From assembly GCF_030316825.1 (NCBI RefSeq), contig NZ_JASZYU010000002.1, forward strand, positions 620,001 through 684,000: DNA of 64,000 nucleotides, given 5' to 3'. A model generated the notes under the pieces. It saw only the letters and a program-made list of their open reading frames with translations. It ran no database searches and was not told the DNA's origin. Both the position numbers and the translations under genes were made by a program. Each line of letters begins with the position of its first letter. Position 1 is the stretch's first letter. Below, piece by piece: positions 1 through 8,798 of this stretch. The DNA comes from Variovorax fucosicus (lineage in GTDB: Bacteria > Pseudomonadota > Gammaproteobacteria > Burkholderiales > Burkholderiaceae_C).

Positions 1-903
1 GCTCGCAAACGCGTCACACTGGGCGACGTGGGCTTGTTCTCGGATGGAACGGCCGTAAAGCAGGTGGGCGCGGAGACCTTTCGCATCGCCAGCAGCCTTG
101 TGGACGACTATGTCACGGTGGATACGGACTCCATCTGTGCGGCGATCAAGGATGTATTCACCGACACCCGCAGCATCGTGGAACCGTCCGGGGCGCTGGC
201 GGTGGCCGCCGTGAAGCAGTACGTCAAGCAGCGAAAGACGCGCGGAGAGACGTATGTAGCCATTCTCAGCGGCGCCAACATGAACTTCGACAGGCTCCGG
301 TTCGTTGCGGAACGGGCGGAGATCGGTGAAGAGCGGGAGGGCCTGCTCGCGGTCATGCTTCCCGAATCACCTGGAAGCCTGTTGCGCCTGTGCAAGACCA
401 TCGACGCCCTGTCCGGCCCCGCCCGCAGCATCACGGAACTCAAGTACCGTGCATGCGACGCCGAGAATGCGTCGGTGCTGCTCGGGCTGACGATCCACTC
501 CGCAGGGGAAACAGGACGCGTTGCAGAAGTTTTGACGCAGGCTGGCTTCTCCGCCCAAGATCTGACGCACGATGAACTGGCCAAGGAGCACATGCGGCAC
601 ATGGTGGGCGGGCGCTCGCCGGTCGCTGCGGGCGAGCGTGTGCTGCAGTTCGTCTTTCCGGAGCGTCCGGGTGCCTTGATGCAATTCCTCTCGTCATTGC
701 CGCCCAACTGGAACATCACGATGTTCCACTACCGCAACCAAGGCTCCGACTATGGCCGTGTGTTGGTTGGCCTGCAGGCACCCAGCTCAGACGAGGACGA
801 TTTCCACCGTGTTCTGGAGAGAGTGGGCTATCCGCATGAGGAGCTCACGACCGCTCCTTCCTACCGGCTTTTCCTGAGGCCACGCAGCGTCATAACACCG
901 TGA
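1..903 (+). CDS. ilvA: threonine ammonia-lyase, biosynthetic type (3' part)
   Basis: C-terminal 300 residues of a PLP-dependent threonine deaminase, which converts L-threonine to 2-oxobutyrate and ammonia at the start of isoleucine synthesis. The frame is open from base 1, so the N-terminus and the PLP lysine lie outside the window. The end of the catalytic fold is visible (EPSGALA, then SGANMNFDRLRF). Two ACT-like regulatory repeats follow, with PESPGSLL near visible residue 120 and FPERPGALMQFL near 220. This is the isoleucine-regulated long form, not the short catabolic form. Its TGA overlaps the possible GTG start of proC. Family assignment is firm; a role outside isoleucine synthesis is possible because the neighbours are catabolic. 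Confidence 0.9.
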   Translation, partial: ARKRVTLGDVGLFSDGTAVKQVGAETFRIASSLVDDYVTVDTDSICAAIKDVFTDTRSIVEPSGALAVAAVKQYVKQRKTRGETYVAILSGANMNFDRLRFVAERAEIGEEREGLLAVMLPESPGSLLRLCKTIDALSGPARSITELKYRACDAENASVLLGLTIHSAGETGRVAEVLTQAGFSAQDLTHDELAKEHMRHMVGGRSPVAAGERVLQFVFPERPGALMQFLSSLPPNWNITMFHYRNQGSDYGRVLVGLQAPSSDEDDFHRVLERVGYPHEELTTAPSYRLFLRPRSVITP

Positions 904-908
904 TTTAT

Positions 909-1739
909 ATGGCAAACCGTACATCTATAAAACAAATGATCCTCTTCGTTGGCGGCGGCCAAATGGCATCAGCCTTGATTGGAGCGTTACTCAAGGATGA
1001 TTGGCCCGCCGACAGCATCTTGGTGCTTGATCCTTCGGTTACGCAACGTGCGACTATTTCTGAGACTTTTGGAGTTCGCACGCTGCCAGAACCTCATGAG
1101 GAAATGCGAGGGGCAACGACAGTTATATGGGCCGTCAAGCCGCAGGTGTTGGCTGACGCTATGCGGCAGGTTCTTCCACACTTGTCGGATCCGCTGCATA
1201 TCAGCATTGCAGCAGGTGTCAGATCAGACATTCTGGCGCAACACGCCCGTTCCGATCGGATCATTCGAGTAATGCCCAACACCTCCGTCTTGGTCGGCGC
1301 AGGCGTTTGTGGCATGTGTGCTGGCCCGAACGCGAAATCTGAAGACAAAGCTCTTGCTGAAGCAATACTTACCCCGACGGGGTATTGCTTCTGGGTCCAA
1401 TGCGACGACCAGCTGGACGCCGTCACAGCCGTCAGTGGCAGTGGTCCGGCATACGTATTCCACTTCATGTCCGCATTTCAAAAGGCGGCGCAAGCAATCG
1501 GCTTCGATGAAAGCACGTCGCGTGAGCTTGTGCTAAAGGTCGTTGGCGGTGCAGCGAAACAAGCCAGTTCAAGCCAACATTCTTTTGAAACGCTTCAACA
1601 AAACGTGACGTCAAAAAGAGGAACAACCGAAGCCGCGATTGCCGTGCTAAACGAGTCTGGCACAGCTTCCGCCTTAAATTGCGCCGTCCGGGCCGCGAAA
1701 GAAAGGGCGACAGAGCTCGCTGATGAGCTGTCCCGCTAA
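909..1739 (+). CDS. proC: pyrroline-5-carboxylate reductase
   Basis: About 276 residues, the normal length for ProC, which reduces 1-pyrroline-5-carboxylate to L-proline with NAD(P)H. The N-terminus has the Rossmann motif FVGGGQMASALIG. The middle has RVMPNTSVLVGAGV and the dimer domain has AVSGSGPAYVFHF. The C-terminus carries the ProC signature region TSKRGTTEAAI. Starts at 900 (GTG, overlapping the ilvA stop), 909 (ATG) and 936 (ATG) are all possible and none has a good Shine-Dalgarno sequence; 909 is chosen as a compromise. Codon use is visibly less GC-rich at third positions than in genes after 13.4 kb, which fits horizontal origin. It could act on a related cyclic imine rather than in proline synthesis. 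Confidence 0.88.
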   Translation: MANRTSIKQMILFVGGGQMASALIGALLKDDWPADSILVLDPSVTQRATISETFGVRTLPEPHEEMRGATTVIWAVKPQVLADAMRQVLPHLSDPLHISIAAGVRSDILAQHARSDRIIRVMPNTSVLVGAGVCGMCAGPNAKSEDKALAEAILTPTGYCFWVQCDDQLDAVTAVSGSGPAYVFHFMSAFQKAAQAIGFDESTSRELVLKVVGGAAKQASSSQHSFETLQQNVTSKRGTTEAAIAVLNESGTASALNCAVRAAKERATELADELSR

Positions 1740-2021
1740 CAGTTCACGCGAACACCGAGAAGCATTTAAGGCATCACGCGATGCGCGCGACATGTTCGCC
1801 GGGCACTGCTACCGAGGAATCATGCAAATACCAAACTGCGGCAAGACAACAGCATCGACGGCTTGGCTGTCCGACGCCGCTGTACTTCAAGGCTTGAGCT
1901 GCGCAGGCGATCCCTTGGAGACGGGACTCCAAGGGGGCCGTGACAAGACGTCTGCAGCATCCGCTTTCTGGTACGTCGCGATCTGTGCGGCCGACATAGC
2001 GTCGAAAACGGGAGGGCCGAA
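1740..2021 (+). other. intergenic leader of the peptide ABC operon with a hairpin
   Basis: A 282-base stretch with no recognisable gene. It contains a perfect 9-bp inverted repeat, CCCTTGGAG at 1912-1920 and CTCCAAGGG at 1927-1935, with a 6-base loop. A smaller GCATC/GATGC repeat lies at 1771-1784. No T-run follows the large hairpin, so it is not a standard terminator. It may be an operator or a leader structure for the transporter operon starting at 2022. A ribosome-binding sequence GGAGG sits at 2011-2015. Confidence 0.5.
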
Positions 2022-2939
2022 GTGCTGAGGCTAATCATCAAGCAGTTCGGGCTAGGCGTAGTAGTGGTGCTGGCCGCCATCACACTGACCTTTGTCATGG
2101 TGCGTGCGAGTGGCGATCCGACGAGCCTGATCCTTCCTCAGGACGCGACCGCGGAGCAGCGAACGCTGTTGCGCTCACAACTTGGTCTTGATCGGCCTGT
2201 GCTGGCGCAATATTTGAGCTATGTCGCCGGGGCGATGCGAGGCGAGTTCGGAAGGTCGTACTTCGACGGCGACAGCGTGACCGCGATCATCTTGCGGCCC
2301 TTACCTAACACGCTGCTGCTTGCAGGCACGGCACTTCTGATCGCGATCATCTTAGGCATTCCCCTCGGGGTCATGTCCGCGGTCTGGCAGGGAGGCGCGC
2401 TTGACCGCACCGTTCAAGTCGCGAGTGTGTTCACCACCTCCATGCCGTCGTTCTGGCTGGGGCTGCTGCTGATCCAGGTGTTCGCCGTTTGGTTGGGATG
2501 GGTGCCCACATATGGGTCCGGCACCGCGGCACACCTGATCTTGCCCGCTGTAACGGTGGCGTGCTGGGTGTTCCCGAGTCTTACGCGACTGACGCGCTCG
2601 TCGATGCTCGAAGTCCTGCCGGCTGGCTATATTGCCAGCGCCCGAGCCAAGGGAATGCCGGAGTATCGCGTGATCTCGCGGACGCTGCTGCGCAATGGCA
2701 TCGTTCCGGTCCTGGCGTTGCTCGCACTTGAAGTTGGGTCCTTGCTGGGCGGTGCTGTCTTGACCGAGGCCGTCTTCTCGTGGCCGGGCATCGGGCGCCT
2801 GGCCATTCAATCGATACAGCGCCGGGATTTTCCGGTCGTTCAGGGCATCGTTGCCTATGTAGCGATGATGTTCGTCGTCATTACCGTTCTTTCCGAGATC
2901 GCGGTCCGGATCGTGAATCCGCGACTGAGGCACACATGA
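2022..2939 (+). CDS. peptide-type ABC transporter permease (DppB/OppB family)
   Basis: A 305-residue inner-membrane permease of the dipeptide/oligopeptide/nickel ABC class. An N-terminal membrane helix and the family periplasmic loop (LGLDRPVLAQYLSYV) are followed by about five further helices. The EAA coupling loop appears as ARAKGMPEYRVISRTLLRNG near residue 205, where it docks onto the ATPases. The GTG start at 2022 is chosen because it follows a GGAGG sequence by 6 bases and gives the normal N-terminus. The gene overlaps the next permease by ATGA. With the next four genes it forms a complete importer. The substrate cannot be read from the sequence; peptides, opines or other amino-acid derivatives are possible. 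Confidence 0.88.
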   Translation: MLRLIIKQFGLGVVVVLAAITLTFVMVRASGDPTSLILPQDATAEQRTLLRSQLGLDRPVLAQYLSYVAGAMRGEFGRSYFDGDSVTAIILRPLPNTLLLAGTALLIAIILGIPLGVMSAVWQGGALDRTVQVASVFTTSMPSFWLGLLLIQVFAVWLGWVPTYGSGTAAHLILPAVTVACWVFPSLTRLTRSSMLEVLPAGYIASARAKGMPEYRVISRTLLRNGIVPVLALLALEVGSLLGGAVLTEAVFSWPGIGRLAIQSIQRRDFPVVQGIVAYVAMMFVVITVLSEIAVRIVNPRLRHT

Positions 2940-3808
2940 AATCGATACTCGTTGCAGTCCAACGATCGTTGGCGAACGCGATCCGTCATCCGTTCACGCT
3001 GGGGTTCTCGTCCATCGTGCTGGGAATCATGGTGTGCATGGCCATAGGTGGAACGTCGCTCGCACCATACGATCCCGAGGAGCAAGACCTCGGCGCCCGG
3101 TTACTCGCGCCGGGATCGCTAGGCTCTGCCGGGCGTTATTGGCTCGGCACCGATGCCCTCGGGCGAGACATCCTTTCGGTCATGATTGCAGGAGCTGCGC
3201 CGGCGTTGGTCGTTTCACTTGTCGCTGTGTGCCTCGCGGCAGCTATTGGTGTCATCGTTGGCGTCTTCGCCGGATTCAAAGGCGGCCGCTACGCTAGCGT
3301 TCTGCTGTTCCTGACGAACATCCAGCTGGCATTCCCGTTCTTCTTGCTAGCCGTCACGATCGTCGGCATTCTTCGCCCCACGGTACCCTTGGTGATTGGT
3401 GTCATCGCACTCGGAGGCTGGGTGCGGTTCGCGCGCGTGACATACGCGGACACAATGCAGATCCGTGAGCTCGAGTACATCGAGGCTGTACGCGTCATGC
3501 GGGGATCCGATGCGCGCATCGTTCTGCGGCACATCCTCCCTAACGTTCTGCCGAACATCCTGGTATTGGCGACCTTCGGCCTGAGCACTGCAATCATCAT
3601 GGAAAGTAGCCTCAGTTTCGTCGGACTGGGCGTGCCGACCGCGACGCCAACTTGGGGACGCATGCTTAGCGACGGCCGTGACTATTTAGTCACTGCTTGG
3701 TGGCTGACCATATTTCCCGGCCTGGCGATCTTCTTGCTCGTCCTATCGATCAACATCCTAGGCGAGCGACTGCGGGACTCGACGGATCCCAAACTCTCGC
3801 TGCAGTAA
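2936..3808 (+). CDS. peptide-type ABC transporter permease (DppC/OppC family)
   Basis: A 290-residue partner permease of the preceding protein. The N-terminus has one helix and the OppC-type segment LAPYDPEEQDLGARL, followed by LGTDALGRDILSVMI, which is typical of DppC proteins. The EAA loop reads EAVRVMRGSDARIVLRHILP near residue 200. The C-terminus shows the family ending ERLRDSTDPK. The ATG at 2936 overlaps the previous stop as ATGA and indicates translational coupling. Reading upstream in the same frame gives arginine-rich residues that do not belong. It acts in the inner membrane as half of the translocation pore. Confidence 0.88.
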   Translation: MKSILVAVQRSLANAIRHPFTLGFSSIVLGIMVCMAIGGTSLAPYDPEEQDLGARLLAPGSLGSAGRYWLGTDALGRDILSVMIAGAAPALVVSLVAVCLAAAIGVIVGVFAGFKGGRYASVLLFLTNIQLAFPFFLLAVTIVGILRPTVPLVIGVIALGGWVRFARVTYADTMQIRELEYIEAVRVMRGSDARIVLRHILPNVLPNILVLATFGLSTAIIMESSLSFVGLGVPTATPTWGRMLSDGRDYLVTAWWLTIFPGLAIFLLVLSINILGERLRDSTDPKLSLQ

Positions 3809-3851
3809 ACGTAGCTTGTTTTTACTCCCTGAAAGGAAGGGGCGCTCCAAT

Positions 3852-5408
3852 ATGAAATCATTCAACAGATCCATCGCAATCCTCGGAGCGGGCAAGGCGC
3901 GCGCCGTCGCCCTTGTGCTGAGTACCATGATCGCCGTGATGAGCGGCACGTGCGCAATGGCGCAGGGCTCGGGACCAGAGATTCGCGTCGCGCTGAGCGC
4001 GGGACTCGATGTACTCGACCCGACTCGGTCTACCAACGGGGCTGACTTCGTGATCTACACCCAGGTCTACGAGACGTTGCTGGATCTCGATCCGAAGACG
4101 GGCGAACTCGTACCCAAGCTGGCGACTTCATTTCGGCTCAAGTCTCCGACAGTCTGGGAATTCAAGTTGCGCAGAGGCGTCAAGTTCCATGATGGAACGC
4201 CCTTCACCTCTGCGGATGTTAAGTACTCCATCGAGCGCGTCCTCGATCCTGCGACATCGTCGCCTCATCTTGCCCAACTGGCTTCCGTCAAGGAGGTGCG
4301 CGCGATCAATGAACTGACAGTCGAGATCGAGACCAAGATGCCCGATCCCCTGTTGCCGCGTCGTATGCAGCCCGTCGGGGGCGCAGGCCGTGTGTTCATC
4401 GTCCCCAAGATGTACTTCGAGGCGGGTACCAAGCAGGAAGTCAGCGACAAGCCCGTCGGAACCGGACCTTACAAGCTCGGGGAATGGCGAAAGGGCCAGT
4501 CCCTGACCCTGCTGAGGAACGAGGACTATTGGGGCAAAAAGCCGGACGGCGCCAAGGGGACCTTCACATTCATCACAGAGAACGCGACCCGCGTGAATGC
4601 GCTGCTCAGTGGCGAAGTCGACGTCATTCAACGCTTGCCAATTCCTGATGTACCGCGCGTCGAGGGCTCGGCAAGCGCCAAGATCATTGCAAGCTCGGCT
4701 GGCGTTGTTCACACGCTATTGCTCGATTCGCGCAAACCACCGTTCGACGATCTCAATACGCGCAAGGCTTTCGCCCACGCGCTGAATATGAACAACGTTA
4801 TCGGCAACCTGCTCGGCAAGTACGGCCGTGTGCTGCCGGTGCCGCTCGGTCCCACCGTAACCCAGCTCGACAAGTCGATTGCGCCCTACAAGTACGACCG
4901 CAATCTCGCGAAGGAGCTCTTGGGGAACAAAGCACCGCTTGAACTCAGCACCTACACCTCTGACGGTCGTTATGTGGCGGACCGGGACATCTACCAGGCG
5001 GTCAATGCGCAGCTCTCTGCAAATGGCTTCAAGGTCAAGCCGCAAACGCTCGAGTGGGGTCGTTTTGTCTCGCTGATGCAAAGCCGTAGCGCCGGACCTT
5101 TCTACGTCGTTGGTTGGGACTTTAGCGAAGGAGATGCCAGCAAGATGAACTCCTTCCTCAAATCGAGCTCCGCATTCTCCGTGACCAACGATCCCGCCTA
5201 TGACAAGCTTGTGGATGCTGCTGCAGCCGAGATGGATGAGGCCAAGCGCACCGAACTGTGGAAAACGGCTCAAAAGCTCGTTCATGAGAAGTACTACGTT
5301 GCGGCCGTCTGGCAGGCGGATGCGATTTACGGTTTCTCGAAGAAGATGAATTTCCAGGGGACGGTCGGGGAGGTTCTGGACCTGTCGAAGGTTACCGTTG
5401 CGCCATGA
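3852..5408 (+). CDS. peptide-type ABC transporter substrate-binding protein (SBP family 5)
   Basis: A 518-residue periplasmic binding protein of the DppA/OppA class (SBP_bac_5). Residues 1-42 form a signal peptide with a basic start and a hydrophobic core ending CAMAQG. The mature part has LDVLDPTRSTNGADF, the family motif WEFKLRRGVKFHDGTPF near residue 100, and GTGPYKLGEW near 210. The ATG at 3852 is preceded by GGAAGGGG with good spacing. It sits between the permeases and ATPases and overlaps the first ATPase gene by four bases. It delivers the ligand to the DppB/DppC-like pore. The ligand is unknown; the CoA-transferase and hydratase downstream hint that the imported compound is catabolised. 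Confidence 0.88.
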   Translation: MKSFNRSIAILGAGKARAVALVLSTMIAVMSGTCAMAQGSGPEIRVALSAGLDVLDPTRSTNGADFVIYTQVYETLLDLDPKTGELVPKLATSFRLKSPTVWEFKLRRGVKFHDGTPFTSADVKYSIERVLDPATSSPHLAQLASVKEVRAINELTVEIETKMPDPLLPRRMQPVGGAGRVFIVPKMYFEAGTKQEVSDKPVGTGPYKLGEWRKGQSLTLLRNEDYWGKKPDGAKGTFTFITENATRVNALLSGEVDVIQRLPIPDVPRVEGSASAKIIASSAGVVHTLLLDSRKPPFDDLNTRKAFAHALNMNNVIGNLLGKYGRVLPVPLGPTVTQLDKSIAPYKYDRNLAKELLGNKAPLELSTYTSDGRYVADRDIYQAVNAQLSANGFKVKPQTLEWGRFVSLMQSRSAGPFYVVGWDFSEGDASKMNSFLKSSSAFSVTNDPAYDKLVDAAAAEMDEAKRTELWKTAQKLVHEKYYVAAVWQADAIYGFSKKMNFQGTVGEVLDLSKVTVAP

Positions 5409-6415
5409 CGCAGGTCCGCTCCGCTGCAGCGCAGCCGCTACTTTCGGTCAACGGGCTTAGGGTCGGCTTTGCGTCTCGCGGTGGATTGGTGCAAGCAGTA
5501 CGCGATGTCAGCTTCACGGTCGCACGTGGTGAAGTCTTTGCGGTGATCGGCGAGTCAGGCTCCGGCAAATCGACGGTGGCGCAGGCTCTGATGGGTCTCC
5601 TACCCCCGTCTGCCACCGTCGAGGGCAACATGAGGCTCGACGATCTGGATCTCATGGCCCTGTCGAAGCGCGAGCGCCGACGGCTATCGGGGGAACACAT
5701 GGCACTGGTCCGGCAGGATGCTCTGTCCGCCCTGAACCCGTGCACCACGGTTGGCTACCAGATCGCGGAGACGCTCATGGTGCACCGCGGGACGACCAAA
5801 GCTGCGGCGATGGCCGAAGCGGTTCGGTTGCTTGACCTCACTGGAATCCCGACTGCCAAGGTGCGCGTAAACCAGTACCCGCACGAGTTCTCCGGTGGAA
5901 TGCGCCAGCGTGCATTGATAGCTATGGCTCTGGCGCTGCAGCCCGCACTACTGATTGCCGACGAGCCGACCACGGCCCTCGACGCAACAATCAAAGCGCA
6001 GATTCTCGATCTGCTGCTCAAGCTGCGGGCCGAGTTCGGCATGTCCATCGTCCTCATCACTCACGACATGGGCGTCGTAGCGCGCGTGGCAAATCGAATG
6101 CTGGTCATGTACGCTGGTCAGGGCGTTGAAACCGGCGAGGTCGGCATGGTCTTCGAGCGGCCTGCCCATCCTTACACTCGCTCGCTGCTCGCGGCGATTC
6201 CCCGGCTTGGCGTGCGTGCCGATTCACTTGCTGCGATCCCTGGTCAGCCTCCGTCGCCGTTGTCGCTGCCTGCCGGCTGCCCGTTTCATCCACGCTGTAG
6301 CCGCGCGGAAGAACTATGCGCACAGCAGCAGCCCAAGCCACTGATCCTTGCCGAAGGGCAGAGCGCTTTGTGTCATTTCCAGCCGGAGAAACGTGATGTC
6401 CGCATCCTTGCTTGA
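5405..6415 (+). CDS. ABC transporter ATP-binding protein (DppD/OppD family)
   Basis: A 336-residue cytoplasmic ATPase of the peptide importer. It has Walker A GESGSGKST near residue 49, the Q-loop in LVRQDALSALNP, signature FSGGMRQR near residue 162, Walker B LLIADEPT and the switch histidine in VLITHDMG. The C-terminal oligopeptide-transporter extension has the CPFHPRCSRAEELC cysteines, which in DppD/OppD relatives can hold an Fe-S cluster. The ATG overlaps the preceding stop by four bases. It pairs with the next ATPase to drive transport. Confidence 0.9.
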   Translation: MTQVRSAAAQPLLSVNGLRVGFASRGGLVQAVRDVSFTVARGEVFAVIGESGSGKSTVAQALMGLLPPSATVEGNMRLDDLDLMALSKRERRRLSGEHMALVRQDALSALNPCTTVGYQIAETLMVHRGTTKAAAMAEAVRLLDLTGIPTAKVRVNQYPHEFSGGMRQRALIAMALALQPALLIADEPTTALDATIKAQILDLLLKLRAEFGMSIVLITHDMGVVARVANRMLVMYAGQGVETGEVGMVFERPAHPYTRSLLAAIPRLGVRADSLAAIPGQPPSPLSLPAGCPFHPRCSRAEELCAQQQPKPLILAEGQSALCHFQPEKRDVRILA

Positions 6416-7409
6416 AGCAACGCGGAAGGGGAGCGTTGACGCATCCATCCTGCGGGCAGAGGCGTTAGAAAAACGCTTCCCCATACCCCAGCCGTGGCCC
6501 AAACCTCCGCAGCAGCTCATCGCGGTCCGAGATGTGAGCCTTCGGTTGCGTGAAGGCGAGACCTTGGGCATCGTTGGTGAGTCCGGTTGCGGCAAGTCCA
6601 CGTTGTCGCGCATGCTGGTCGGAACACTACCGCCTTCGTCAGGTCGACTGATGCTTGACGGCGTCGACATCGGCGCGCCGGGAGATCCTCAGCGGCAAAC
6701 ACATCTGCGGCATCTCCAGATGGTGTTTCAGTCACCGTACTCCTCGCTCAATCCTCGGATGCGGATCGTAGATATCGTCCGCGAGCCACTCGATATTCAT
6801 GAAAGCGGTTTGACCAGACAGAAGCGGCAGGAGCGGGCGTTGGACATCCTGCAGCGAGTGGGACTCGGTGAGGCCTTTGCCATGCGCTACCCGCAACAGC
6901 TCTCAGGTGGGCAGCAACAGCGAGTGGGCATTGCACGGGCGCTGGTGCGAAAGCCCCGGATCGTCGTCTGCGACGAGCCAGTCTCCGCACTCGACGTCTC
7001 CGTACAGGCGCAAGTGATCAATCTGCTGCGCGAGCTGCAGCGTGAAATGGGGGTCTCATATATTTTTGTATCCCACGATCTTGCCGTCGTAGCCAACATC
7101 GCCGACACGCTTGCGGTGATGTATCTGGGCCGCGTCGTCGAGTCCGGTCTGGCGGCCGACATCCTTGGCAATCCGCGTCACCCCTACACGCAGGCCCTGG
7201 TCGACAGCTCTGCGGTGCCAGATCCTGCCTTCGAACGGCAGCGCTCGCCACGCGTCCTAAAAGGCGAGTTACCTGACCCGATGAATCCGCCTTCTGGATG
7301 CCCGTTCCGGACGCGATGCTGGCAGGCGGCGCAAGAGTGCGCGGAACGGTTGCCAGAGTTGGTGCTGCGACCTGGGGCGCCACAGCAGGTTGCCTGCCAT
7401 TTCGCATGA
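6396..7409 (+). CDS. ABC transporter ATP-binding protein (DppF/OppF family)
   Basis: A 337-residue second ATPase of the importer. Motifs are Walker A GESGCGKST, Q-loop MVFQSPYSSLNPRM (family-typical), signature LSGGQQQR, Walker B IVVCDEPV, D-loop SALD and switch histidine FVSHDLA. The C-terminal extension has CPFRTRCWQAAQEC, paralleling its partner. The ATG at 6396 lies inside the end of the previous gene and is preceded by GGAGAA. Reading further upstream gives no homology. It is the last gene of the importer; 174 bases without a gene follow before the CoA-transferase. Confidence 0.9.
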   Translation: MSASLLEATRKGSVDASILRAEALEKRFPIPQPWPKPPQQLIAVRDVSLRLREGETLGIVGESGCGKSTLSRMLVGTLPPSSGRLMLDGVDIGAPGDPQRQTHLRHLQMVFQSPYSSLNPRMRIVDIVREPLDIHESGLTRQKRQERALDILQRVGLGEAFAMRYPQQLSGGQQQRVGIARALVRKPRIVVCDEPVSALDVSVQAQVINLLRELQREMGVSYIFVSHDLAVVANIADTLAVMYLGRVVESGLAADILGNPRHPYTQALVDSSAVPDPAFERQRSPRVLKGELPDPMNPPSGCPFRTRCWQAAQECAERLPELVLRPGAPQQVACHFA

Positions 7410-7583
7410 CACTTTGATTGAGCACGCCGGCGCGCATCGCATTTCTGTGGCGAAAGCGCTTAACTGAATGCCTTGTCGCCCAACGAAGTTTACAAACACT
7501 GAGCCCACTCCGCAGCGACAACACCTCTAGCTTCACCAGCACGCTGATCGCGTCCCGAAACACTTCCTATTAAGTAATACGCT

Positions 7584-8798
7584 ATGCAAACAGGCAATGC
7601 CCCCGTGCTGAACGGAGTACTCGTTCTGGACGCCGCCACTTACATTGCCGCGCCGATGAGCGCATCCATCCTCGCCGAATTCGGAGCGGACGTCATCAAA
7701 GTCGAACACCCGAGGCTCGGCGATCCGCTTCGGCGCTTCGGGACCAAGGGCTCCGATCCCAATGCGTCCATGCAGTGGCTCAACGAAAATCGCAACAAGC
7801 GGTCAATCACCATCGATCTCGGCAAACCCGAAGGGCGAGACCTGTTCATCGCACTCGCGAAGAAGGCCGACGTCGTGGTCGAGAACTTCCGTCCCGGTAC
7901 CTTCGAGCGATGGGGACTGTCCTGGGAAATGCTTCACGGCCTAAATACGCGTCTTGTGATGCTCAGGCTTTCTGCGTTCGGCCAGAATGGTCCGCTCAGA
8001 GAGCAGGTCGGTCTTGCGCGCATCGCACATGCATTCAGCGGGGTCACGTCAATCAGTGGCGAGGCGGATCGACCCCCCGCCAATCCTGGGCCGACTTCCC
8101 TTGCTGATTACGTCGCCGGCGTGTACGGGGCTCTCGGCGTCCTTCTAGCCCTATTCGAAAGAGAGCGGTCTGGCATAGGGCAGTTCGTCGATCTCGCGCT
8201 GTACGAACCGATGCTGAAGACGATGGACGAGGCATTTGCCGTCTTCGACCGGACCGGTTTCATTCGTCAACGCTTCGGATCGCAGGTTGTCACCGTTGCG
8301 CCTACTGCAAATTACCGATGCTCTGACGGTGGATTCGTTACGGTAGGCATACCGGACGACAAGATGTTTGCGCGTCTTGCCAGCGCGATCGGCAGGCCAG
8401 AACTGGCCGAATCCAATTCCGAGTTTGTGACCAACGCGATGCGCGTCGAGCGCAGGACCGAGATCGAAGCAATCGTGAGCGCCTGGATCGGATCGCGTGA
8501 CCGTGACACCGTTGTGCGGCTGCTAAAGGACGCTGATGTTCCGAGCTCGGCCATACAGGATGTTGCGGAGCTTGCACGACATCCTCAGGTTGCCGCTCGC
8601 GAAAACTTCGTGAAGCGCCCGGACGGTGCAGGCGGAACGATCACGATGCAGGCACCGGTACCAAAGCTTTCGCGAACACCGGGTCGAGTCACCACCGCAG
8701 GTCCTGCGCTAGGCGAAGCGACGGAGGAGCTCCTCAAGGGTTTGCTTGGATTGAGCGATGCTGAGCTGGCGCATTTACACGCAAAGGGGATCATATGA
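7584..8798 (+). CDS. CaiB/BaiF family (class III) CoA-transferase
   Basis: A 404-residue protein of the family that moves CoA between carboxylic acids through a mixed anhydride on a catalytic aspartate. The N-terminus shows VLDAATYIAAPMSASILAEF and the CoA-binding start VIKVEHP. VVENFRPGTFERWG near residue 98 is a family hallmark, and Asp175 in TSLADYVAG sits where the catalytic aspartate is expected. The gene overlaps the hydratase gene by ATGA, so the two are almost certainly co-expressed. Together they suggest activation of an acid to its CoA ester and then processing of an enoyl-CoA. The acid is unknown. Formyl-CoA, succinyl-CoA or mesaconyl-type donors are all possible. Confidence 0.9.
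   Translation: MQTGNAPVLNGVLVLDAATYIAAPMSASILAEFGADVIKVEHPRLGDPLRRFGTKGSDPNASMQWLNENRNKRSITIDLGKPEGRDLFIALAKKADVVVENFRPGTFERWGLSWEMLHGLNTRLVMLRLSAFGQNGPLREQVGLARIAHAFSGVTSISGEADRPPANPGPTSLADYVAGVYGALGVLLALFERERSGIGQFVDLALYEPMLKTMDEAFAVFDRTGFIRQRFGSQVVTVAPTANYRCSDGGFVTVGIPDDKMFARLASAIGRPELAESNSEFVTNAMRVERRTEIEAIVSAWIGSRDRDTVVRLLKDADVPSSAIQDVAELARHPQVAARENFVKRPDGAGGTITMQAPVPKLSRTPGRVTTAGPALGEATEELLKGLLGLSDAELAHLHAKGII

Noticed and set aside
1723..2028. 101-codon open frame between proC and the permease gene
   Set aside because: No homology, overlaps the proC end, has no ribosome-binding site and includes the hairpin at 1912-1935.
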